From: Sisyra terminalis
Taxonomy: Eukaryota; Arthropoda; Insecta; Neuroptera; Sisyridae
DNA length: 64,000 nucleotides
Assembly (NCBI GenBank): GCA_958496175.1
Contig: OY292276.1
Location: 61,393,080 to 61,457,079 of the forward strand
Direction of reading: 5' to 3'
Shown: positions 36,501 through 48,500 of the stretch, piece after piece
Layout: each line of letters opens with the position of its first letter
Numbering within the stretch: the stretch's first letter is position 1
The notes under the pieces: model-generated
Told to the model about the DNA's origin: nothing
The model's input: the letters and a program-made list of their open reading frames with translations, nothing else
The model's database searches: none
Position numbers and translations under genes: made by a program

Positions 36501-39500
36501 CGATGATGGATATCATTCATCATTTATTAAATAGGAAATATGAGTGCTTTTTTTTTTTTTTTTTATATTTTTGGTAACTTTTCATTGGTTCGAAGCAAGC
36601 ACAACAGAGGGGGTGTGGGTTGATTTTCACGTTCTCATTTTAATGAGCCTAACAGTGTACCATAGAATTGAAAAAACGACATAATTAATAAAAATGTATA
36701 GCACGAGCGTGTGCTTTCGTTTTCAACGCAAAAGTGAGGACATTGACTGCAAATAGAAAAGAGAAAAACGGATTTCAGGATTTGCAGGAACTAAGGTATA
36801 TGCATCTCAATATTCAACATATATATTACAAAATTCAGTGCTGTTCAAAATGTCATGATGCATATGTGTGGACGCATATGAAAAGCACTGATTATCACTA
36901 TACAATAAACCAGTGTTTCCCAACTGTTCAACAATGTATTAAAAAAAAATCAAAAAACAAGTTGAAAAACACTGCTATAGTAGGAAACTAGCACATTACA
37001 ATTACTATAAAAATAAGGACATAAAGTTTCAATTTATTCCTTGAAACTCCATGGAATAAATAGAACAAGAATTGTTCATTAAAAAAAATATTTCCTCGAA
37101 CGACATCCAATTTTGCTTCTTACAACGCTTCCTAAAGTTAGCCCATCGACTTTTGATTTTTCAAATGTTTTTCTTTTCCTCTTTCATTTGTTCGTTTTTA
37201 AAGTAGCAAGTCATTACAAGTGACAAGTGATTTAATGATCACAACGAGTTACCTTGTTCCGACATTTGTCGATAGATGACATGGACTCGGTATTAGTAAG
37301 GAGCCGTTCATAAAATACGTTTGCATACAATGGAGTGGGGAGGAGTCTGGTTCAGTGTGACAAGATATTACGGGGGGAGAGGTGGGGGGCCTTTGGTAAT
37401 GTGACGTTCGTCGTTCGTCAAAAAATTTTAAATTAATATTTCCAACGACTATTTTTCTTTTTCAATTTTCAATTATTTAGTAAATATTAAATATTGTAAC
37501 AGAAAGGGACAAAGTCTGTCTCTCTGTTTGTGCCCTGCCGGCACGCGATTGGCTGAGTGATTTCTATCTCTCTCCCACCAATGCGAAAGTACATATTGTA
37601 CATAGATTGTTCTGGAAACATCTTGTAGGTGGTGGAACGATGGCAAACAATGGAGTATATTCTAGAATGGTGGGTTACAGGTATAGAAGTCGCTCTTATA
37701 ATAGGACAGTATACAAGTGTAATAAAAAAAGGGATTTTTTATTTCCAAAAAAAATTAAAAGAACGAATAAACGCCATCTCAATACAGTTTTGAGACGTCA
37801 CGTTACAATATATAGAGGTTTTAATATATATAGAAATCTGTGCACTTTTAATTGAAATTTACATATTCAGGCGGGGGGGGGGCACACACAGCGTGACAAT
37901 GGGGGGGCGGGGGTCAGAAAAAACTAATTTTAGCGTGACATATTTTATGAACGGCTCCTAATGTAAAAAAAAGGAATACAATTTTTTTAATACGTAAGTA
38001 TTTAAATATTGAACAAGAAAGTCTAGTTTGTGGAATTTGCAAATATTTTTTCGCTAAGATAGCAAAATGAAAACATTTATTTGCCAAACACTTGTAAGCA
38101 AATCAACTCTGCCCATACAGTATAGACAAACATATGTACACATGTGTATCGTTGATTGCATACACATCTAGGTTTATAGAGCTAATAAAAATATGTTTAT
38201 CTTTATAAGTTGCAATTCCCGATGTATAAGCAACAATAGAATCCGGATCACGGGTTAATGGGAAAAAATAGTTAAATCATAATAAATAATTTATTCTTAA
38301 GACTTTATGAAGCTCTCAACTATGTCTAAACGATCGTCAAGTGAAAATAAATGCCAACACAATATGTTTCTAAAATAAACCTCATTGTAGTCAAGGGCGG
38401 ATTCAGGAATTTTTTCTGAGAGGGGGGCACAATATCATCTTTAATTTGCAAGTGCGTGAAATAGACTAGAGTTTCACTAATGTTCTTTCTATTATTTTAT
38501 TAATATATTTTCACAACTTTAATAATTTGATTTGCTTCTAAGTATGTACTGTTATGGAATCCCACAGTACACAAAAATACTATGGGAGGGGGGTAAAGTA
38601 CCCCCCCCCCCGTAAATCCGCCGTTGGTTGGCAAGAAATTTCAAGCAAGTGAAAGCTGACCAATTTTTATAGAAACAATTTGCATAGTGTACCGATTAAA
38701 AACGCAATCAAGTTGACTGAATTGATCGCTAGCACAGGTTTATTGCTATTCGGTGGGAGAAACCAACTGAAATGATCGACCAAGAAATTAAAAAGTGCCA
38801 GAAAGATAAAAATCATAACAAATATCGTCGCAGTTGTTATTTTATAATTAAAACATCTTCAATTTTTATAGTTTGATTTTTTTAAAAGAAAAATATTTTT
38901 TTGAAATTTTTGAATTGAATATGGCCGAGTGGCCTACGAGGCCACTCCAAAATTGGTAGGTAATGGATTTGATCCTCATATCATGCAAATTTCCAATATT
39001 TCTCGATATCGGATTTAATTAACGCTAAAGTCGCTAAAAGATCTTAGTAGGTAGGCAACAGTTAAATTAAAAAATAAAATTAATGCAACAAGTAAAATAA
39101 TACAAGAAAAATCGATTGATACATTAAATTATTTAGACTAGTGTTATTATTTAGATAACTAAATTTTTTTTTTCTATCTTAAACCTCGACGGTTTTTTGG
39201 CCCCTAATAAAATGCAGCATCCATAACTATTTTAAACTTAGCGCTGAATTTTATCTACCAAACGCTACTGCCCTCTAAGCATTAATTTCACGTAACACCC
39301 ATTTTAAAATTCAATTTTTTCATCACCAAACAAGAAAAAATTACACATGTTCAAATGTATTTTCTATAAGAGTGACTTCCTCAAGGTTTATAAAATACAC
39401 AGGTGGCCTCATGCGCCACCTGACGTATTCAGAAGAAATTCATACATATCTTCAGACTGATTCAAATGTCAAAATTCTTCGTATGACGTCCTAGTTTTTT

Positions 39501-42500
39501 TTTTCTAATGGGACAACCTGTGTAATTTATAAACCTTGTGACTTCCTTCTATATAAACCTAAATGTGTAGGCAACCTACGATACACATATGTACACATGT
39601 TTGCCTATACTATGTATACCTTGTTACGCTATTTAATCGGTTTCAATGTTTTAAATTTCCAAAAGATTAATAAAACATAAAACTTGCTCTCTGAAGCACT
39701 CGTCGTTTAGAGGAATTTAATTTAATATATCGAATATTAATCATTGAAAAACTAATTTGTATTAATAGAAATCTCCAATTTCCCTTAAGTGTTTTAAAAT
39801 TCCATTCAACGACTGAACATATTGGAATGCTTAAATTTTTACTTTCATTGAAAATATACAATTCAAAGACGAACAAACGAAAGTCTATAAAAATATATAT
39901 CAATTTCAAGGGAAAAAGACCCTAATTTAAAAATGAAAGGCTAACTTTAGATTTCGATTTCCTCAAAATTGTTTAATATTTTTATTTAAAACCGACCAAA
40001 CGAACAAGATTTTGAAAAATCAAAAGTCGGTGGACAGGGGCTGGCTAACTTTAGGGAGCTCCCCTTACTGTAAAATATTTTCGAGATTTACTTACACTTT
40101 AAAGGCAATATCAGGTAAAAGCGTTATCAGTGGAATGAGAACCAGGCCGAACCAAAAAACGGGCGACGTAAACACAATTTTGTTTTGTCCCAACATTTCG
40201 GCGCCCACCGGTAATGTGGGCCAAACGTGACTGTACGCCCATAGGAACGAAAACCATAACAATATCGAACCCCAAATGGCCACGTGCGTCGGCCACGTCC
40301 ACGTGTTAATCACCAGGCCGGCTTTTAAACACACCGTGATAACCACATACTAAAACATTAAAAAAGTAATTAGCAAACCAATAAACTAAATATTTAAATA
40401 TATAAATACCGTGTAGATGGTGTTACCCAACACCAAATATCCGCCGCTCAAACCATTCTTCCACAGCACATCGTTGACGACCAGCACCATCGGCAACCAA
40501 TACAGTGCGATCGAATGAAACAAGCCGTTGATCATCCACACCCAAAACACTTTGACGTTGAAGAGCCGCGCATCCTGCGACGGCAAGTACAACTTGGGAA
40601 AGCGCACCATCAAATCGTCCGAGCACGGCTTATCAAACATTCCCATAGCAAACGGCGGCAACGCCGTAAAAAACAAATTGAAAAAGCCAATGCACCATTG
40701 CTCGAAAATAATTTGGCCCGACCACGCCGAGTACACGGCAAACCACAACTCAATCACATACAAACAAATGTTCTTATAAAAACTATACAAAATTAATTTA
40801 CACATTCGCGAATAGTTCCACGCGCCGTGCACCAACAGCAGCCGCAACAAAAACTTAAATTGCGCGATACTGTAGTCGGAGGCGCATGCCGCTTGCAGTC
40901 CTTCGACGCCCGAAATGCCCACGCCCACGTTGGCCTTTTGAATCATCGCCACGTCGTTGGCACCGTCGCCGATCGCCAGCGTGATGGACTTGGTGTGTTG
41001 CGACACCAACTCGACCACTTCGGCCTTCTGAATGGGCGACACACGACAACACAGTACCACTTTGCACGAAATGCAAAGATCCAGAAATTCCCGGCGCAAC
41101 TCACAACTCAGTGCATACTTTAACGTTTTGCCGTCGATCACCAGCGCTATGTTGTTTTCCTGGCCCATACGATCGCCTAGATCGTTCGCGTGCCGTTGCA
41201 TTCCTTCCCGGGTGCTATCCAAACTATCTTCATTCACTAAAACAGAAAAAAAAACGGCAACAATAAGTTAAATTTTCAACCATTGATTTGAAATCGATTA
41301 GTAGTGTTTAAGATAAATCGGTACTATTCCATGGATTGAATGGAATAAAACCAAACAGATGGAGACCAATGCAAAGTTAGCATCCCATTCAGTGGCTTAA
41401 ATTTCATAATTTGACGTTCCAAATATGTATATGACGTATAGGCAATCAATTTACACAAATGTACAGAAATTGCATACACATCTCATAAATATTACTGCAG
41501 ATTAACTATATTGGATAAATAAAATTTTGTCTCTTACTAGTGGCGAAGCTACCTAGGGGCTAGGCAGGGTAGTGCCCCGGGACCCTCGAATCCTTACCAG
41601 AAATCTCGATCGAACTGAACTTTTGGAAATTCAGTTGGAAGTTCACCAATTATGTAAGGAAATAATGAGCAAATATGGAGTGCCAGAATGCGATCTAACG
41701 AAAGTATTTACAGCAATTTTATTATTCTTTCCAATTCCTGTAACTTCTGCAGCAGAAAATTAAAAATAATAACAAATTATTTAAGAATTAATATGGGCCA
41801 AACTCATTACATCCAGTGGCGTAAAATTACCTCTGTCAAGTTAGCACTCGACTTTTACAAAATAAAATTTTAAATATATTTTTAGATTGCCTTTTGTTTG
41901 TACTTGATAGTACCGAAAAAAATTTCGTTTGCACCTCAACCGAAAAAAAGGTATTAAATTTTTAAAAATCGTTAGCCCCCCTCCCATTGTTAAATTTTTC
42001 TAAAAATTTAACAACCATAGATAGGCCTCGACACGTAGAGGATTGTACCGAAAAAAATTTGTTTCTAACTTTAACCCAAAAAAAGTTATGAGCGATTTTG
42101 TGAATGCACTTATTCCATTGTTGAATTTTATAACGACTGTTATTTTTTTTCATCTGAAGTACAAACAAATTTTATTGCAGTGCAATTTGGGAGTTAATAT
42201 ATAGACACATATCCTAAAAAAAAATTCCCTTCTAATTCGATCCAAACAATAGTTATAACAGTTTTTTGTAAATGTAATTAGACTCAAATTACTTCATTGT
42301 TGAAACAGCAAAAACGGCCATAATTTTGAATCAATTGAGGTACAATCGAATTTTTTTGCGGATTCCTCCGGGTGCTGGTCCCTAGTTAATGTAGCCAGTT
42401 GAATTTTCGTTTGTACTTCAACCGGAAAGAAAAATAGAGTTTTCCGGCTACTACGGATTTTCCTTGAGAGATTTTCCAAATCTAAAGGCAATATAATCTA

Positions 42501-45500
42501 GCTACGTAGGCGCTGAGGATTGTACCGAAAATATATATATAATATAATATAATATTGTAAAAGGAATTTCGTCATTGTGGAATACTTTCGAAAATTGGAA
42601 TAATATCGTATAGGATAATATAAGGTGCGTGTTTCACGCATATATGAAAGGAAGAATTTAAATTTCCGCGCCATGTTGGGCACAGATACAATATGCACAT
42701 GCGCTAATTTTTAAATAAGGCGCTAACATGCAAATTTTTTATCCAAAATTTCAACAATTTTTTATGGAAAAACCATAGGAGGACCTAATGATCGAGATTA
42801 TTACCAGTTTGCAAATCTTTCGATGGGGTGCTAACTTTTCATTGGTCGTATTTGTTCACGAATTTCTATTTTTTATGTATTTTTGTCTCCGATTGTATCT
42901 CCATAACATCCTTATTTCAAACAATAAAAAAATTAACCATTTTTCTGTCATTATAATGCTTTTTCTTAAAATTTCCACACTATCGGCACCGATGAGTAAA
43001 TATTTTACAACTTTTAAGAGTTCATATTTCATAAATTAATGATTTTAATGGAGAAATTATTTTGAATTTGTCATCATTTTTCAAGACCTTTTCAACGATA
43101 CCTCACACGCTTATATCTACAACAATTTTTTTTTCATCCCCTTTTTATAGGGATGATGTTTTGATTCCCATATTTTTTTCCTTGTAGCTTCTTCATTGCA
43201 TTGTATAGCGGTTTAATTCATCTTTCTTTAACATTTAATCTTTAAAGTGATTATCATTTTTGAGTAAAATAAGCGTGACAGACAGACAGACATGTCCAAT
43301 TTTGAGAGTTCTATTTTTGCTATTAAACCCAAATTATAAAATAAAACTTAATAATTGATAATTTATATTCTATTCAAACCGACTTTAACGAGATTATTGT
43401 AATCTTTGTTGATGTTCATTTTTTTGAACTTTGGATGAAGAGGTGTTAATTGTCATAGCAGGTAGACGAATATTTTCACTTCTAGTAGTATGACAAGTAT
43501 TCGTTTATTATGTTATTGTCTTCAAATTCCTGATAACAAGTGCTAAACGTTGGGGTGGCTATGACCGGTTTTTCATTTGTTTGCCCTTGATCAATTCATA
43601 CTATTGATCTGTATATATCGATAGATCGTGCATATGACGTTAAATAATAACAAGACAAATCTAGTGTGCCGTACAAAGGTCATTTAAGAGAACTACGTTT
43701 TGTTTTTGATGCCTAGTAACTTAAAAATTATTGCACAGATGGCACTAGCAGTTACTAGTAGCGCTGCGTTTTGTTTATTGTACAGTATGCTAAGCCTACT
43801 TATAGATCAGTGGTTTACACCTATCAGATAGTATCCATATATTATTATGCACTTGTTTCACACAATAAACAAAAAAAATATTTACCAAAAACAAAAAATG
43901 CATTGCATGCTTGGAATACGTTCTTATTATGGAAGATAGAAGGAAGGAATGTATTAAAAAATGTCAATCGAAAGGGAACAAATTAAGGTGGCGCTAAAGT
44001 AGCAAGTGTAAGGATTTAAAAAAAAACAGCGCCATGAATTGTTAGAGTAAAATACGAAATTAAAAAAAAAGGAAAAAAATATTTCACTCTATTTATAAGC
44101 GCTAAATTCATATCATTTCTGTGTATACAATATATAGAATATATTGCGGTCCAATTTATGTAGTATAATCTGATATAATAATATATAAAAATCATACCAT
44201 AAACATAAATTTGAACAGAAGTTCAAACAAAAATATTTCGTGACGTATTGCCCGGGTACGTATTTCGATTACCAAGCATTCTTCCTCAGTGGTCCAAGCA
44301 GTTACGGAGTGATCCAAACTACTTGATGACCACTGAGGAAGATTGCCTGGCAATCGAAATACGTATATGGCCAATACGACCCGAAATACTTTTGTTTGAA
44401 CTTTCGTTCAAATTTATGTTTATGATATGATTTTTATATATTATTATATCAGATTATACTATATAAATTGAACCGCAATATATTCTATATATTGTATACA
44501 CCGTATAACTGTTCAAAGTCAGCGAAAAAAATCTTATTTTGATCATATCATTTCCTTTACCTACACGAGCGCCATTTCAGTGAGTTTTCGAATTATAATT
44601 TGCTGTTTATAGGTGGACACTTTTTCAACTTGTCCCCCCATATAAGACGGTTCTACTTCCTTCCCCTCCATAGTTCATGTTCAAAGGACATGTTTTTCGA
44701 TATTAAGTCAAAATATGGAGAAAAAGTAACATTTTTATGGAAGTATAGAATTCTAAGTATTCTCAAGAAGTATAGCTCCACAAATATAAAAAACTAAATT
44801 TAAATTGGATGAGAAATCGGCCAACACCTTAAAAACATGGGGGTTAAGCTCTAATGGCAGACTTGGTTCCCAAAAATTAATAGTTGGGGCGTCAAATACA
44901 GATGGCGCGGTACGCAATATTTCAAGTTTTAAGCAACTTTTAGCTAGGAACAAGTGCCAAGTTGGTAGAAGTGTTGAAGTTGGTAGTTAAGAAATTACGG
45001 GGGGAGAGGGGTGAAAGTTTTTTGGCTTACTTTAAAATAAGACTGACGCCACCAAATTTTCGTTAGTATATTTTAAATATTTCAGGAATAAATTAAATTT
45101 GAATTTGGCGCATAAAATTCTAAAATTGGTTAAAAGTAATTATCGTTATTATCGGCTATGCTACACCAGCGCCCTCAGTAAATGACACCCGGAAAGATAG
45201 CCATTTGGAGGAACACAAAAATTAACATTGTACTAGCCTCCCCTGACCTTAAGGGGAGGGTTACTTTCGAAAAATCGATTTTTGTCTCTCTTATCTTATT
45301 GTTTCACATTTCAAGAATATGTCCTTAAAATTTTAGGTCGATAGAAACAATATTCTTAAAGTTATTGTCTTATTAATCTCCTGCTCTTTAACGCTCCAAT
45401 TCTAACAGCTGCGGGGGCGGTCGGGGTAGTTCATAAACTTTTCACTGTCATTTCAAAACTACTTGACCGATTCATTTCAAACTTTATACACATTTTTGAC

Positions 45501-48500
45501 ATATAAAATACCGCCCCTCCCAACGTTTAGTAAAATTTTTTTTTTTTTACATTAAGGGTGTTTTCCACCCCCAAAATGGCGGAATTTTTATTTTTTTTAC
45601 ACTTTAAATGGCCGCCAAAAATCAGAGAACGATGGGAGGAAGATTTGATCACAATTTGACTAATTTTTCTTGGTTTTTTTATTTTCAAATAATTTCCAGC
45701 CGAGTTATGGTGAACACCGCAAATTGTTTTTTTCTCAAGACGTTCTGGGGGAAGCTCTGTTACCGGCTTATGCTTCAATATTTCTGCATGAAAAAATTAC
45801 CCTCTATTGTCGAAAGTATGCTCAATAATGTACAAAACAGGGGGGTCTAACTCTTATGGCAGACTTGGTTCCCGAAATATCATACTTAGCGCGGCCAAGT
45901 ATAGATGGCGTGGCAAGCATTTCTAGTTTTAAGTAGCACAGACCTGGGGTAAAGAACAGAAGGTTGGTGAAAGTAAAGATGTTGGTAGTAGTGAAATCAT
46001 CTGAACGAACTTGTTCATTTCAAAGTAAAACTGACGCTATTAACAGCTGTCGATCTTAATTATTTGGAATCGCATTTTTTCATCGATTTTCATTGTCGCG
46101 GTCTTCCATTATAGGAAACGGGTATACCTTTGGCAGTGTTGTGTTTTATATTAAAAAGTTACCATCAAATACATTTTTTTACTTCTCAAGATTATTCCAA
46201 AGATATGTATTTAGTGGCTAAGACCCACTGTTTTGTGGCAAACCCAAATATGTTTGAAATTCAAACTCGGGATTTACTACCTACTTTCATTGGAATTTTA
46301 TTTTTTTAAGTGAAATAAATTTGTTTCAGCAACGATTCGACGATTTTTCTAAGTCGTCGCAATTCATGGCAATCGAGAAGGATAATTTCCAGGATTTAGC
46401 TGTCATTTCCAAATTAACGTATTTTTAAGTATACTTTAACATGTTGTCTATAATGTACTTCAATTAAAGGAAATGGAACAATGTAAAATTTAAACTTATA
46501 ATTATTACTATTTCTAAATTCATTGTCCAGTTTTCTGTATTGATCATATTTCGTTTTAAGCAATTTAAATTTTTCAATGCTTCATAATGTTATGTTTTGT
46601 ATTTCAATTTTTGTAAATAAAATGTAATTTTCAATCAAATTTTCATTTTTCTATATAAAATATTTCAGGAATAAATTAAATTTGAAAATGGCGCTTAAAT
46701 CCAAACTGATTAAAAGAAGATATCGTTATTATCGGCTGTGCTACTAAACTAGCGCGACTAGCGCCATCGGTAATTGGCCGCAAGAAATAGACCTTTTGGA
46801 GGAACAAAAAATTAACATTGAGTTAGTCTCCCATGATACAAAAGGTCCGATTAAAATTACTCAATCCATATATAAGAAAAAAAATCGCAAAAAAAGTTTT
46901 CTTTTTTACCTTGAAACACGTAACCTTAAACACGTACTAATCAATTCTAGCACGATAAATCAATACTCACTAATGATAATAATCATTCCATGAACAATTA
47001 GTCTCGACGCATATCCGATATTGATTGCCGTTTCCTGTTTGTCGCCCGTCAACACCCAAATGTGAATGTTGGCCTCCAACAAGGTGGCAATCGTTTCCGG
47101 CACTTGGTCCTGTAACTTGTCCTCAATGGCCGTCGCACCTAGCAGCAACAAATTCTTTTCAATCATATCAGCCGCTTGACTGATTTTACTCTCACGATTT
47201 GTCAACGCCGTCGACGCCGTGTCGTACGTTTTTTTCCACTCGTGGAAAAACGACTCGCTGATTTCCGTCACGGCCAGGCACAACGTGCGCAAACCCTCCG
47301 TGGCGAATAGTTCCAGCTGCCGTAGCAGTTCATTGGCCGAGTGTTGGCCGACGGTGCCGAGGCGTTCGTAGATCACGTTGTCGGCACCTTTGCAGTACAA
47401 TTTAATTTTGCCGTTGGGATCGCGCACCACGACCGACATACGTTTGCGGGCCGACGTGAACTCTAGAACGCTCAAAATCGTAAAGTTCATTTTCTTGCCG
47501 TGGGCGTTGATCGTGACGGTGGACGGCGTGCGTGTCTCAAACACATAGCCAAACTTTTCCGCGCCGACGACCAACGCTCGTTCGTCCGGCGAAGCGGCGT
47601 GGTAAATGATTTTCCCGTCGGCCTGGCGTTCCGGTATGACCGTGTGACACACGGCCAACAACGTCAAAAACTCGTGGATCAGAGCCGTTTGACCCAACCA
47701 ACTTTTCGAGTCGCGTATCAGCGAATTGGGATCATCGACCGAATAAATATTACTACCGATACAACACTTCTTGAACTCCATTATATTCCGTGTCAACGTG
47801 CCAGTCTTATCCGAGAAGATATACTTCACCTGGCCAAGTTCCTCGTTTAAATTCGACGTCCGTGCCACGGCTGGCGTGTCCGTTTCCTCGTAATACATTT
47901 TCAAGTCCATATTAATGAATATCGCCTGAATAAATCGAACCATTTCGATCGTAACTTGCAACGAAATCGGCACGAGATTGTTATACAATATGATAAATGT
48001 CAACAGATTGTATCCAAAGTTCTTAACGTCCATTTCTAAAAAAAATTGGCATGAGAAAAATTACAATAAAAGTTCCTTTATGTGTAAAAAACCATCGTCT
48101 ACCTGATATTCCAATGTACCAGTCTTTATTGTTGTGGCTTTTCGTCCAATATTCGTTCATGCCGGCGCTGATAAACGCAAGAATCAATAAAATGGCAAAG
48201 AGCATTATGACTTGGGTGTTGGTCAGGCGATCGACATTGGAACGTTTCAGGGGGGCTCGCGTGGAATTTCGAATTAATTTCGTGTCGGCGCCCGTGTAAA
48301 TCACAATGGCAAACACCCACGCCGTATTACGCAGCATCGCCCCACGTAACAGGATCTGATCCGGTCCCAAAGGAAGTGCACTAAAATCAAAAAATATCTC
48401 CATTAAAAAAAAATCCCATTTGGAATTATTCCTGAGACAATTACTTGGTAATTTTGTCATATAGGCGCTTTTCTTGGCGGAAATACAACTTTCTTTATAG

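Noticed and set aside
37607..37855. 82-codon frame inside the TAA-flanked element as a transposase
   Set aside because: Too short, basic low-information sequence with no catalytic motif.
47500..47850. Plus-strand frame of 116 codons opposite the flippase
   Set aside because: Antisense shadow of the ATP8A catalytic exon; likewise 40515-40796, 40827-41123 and 51448-51942.
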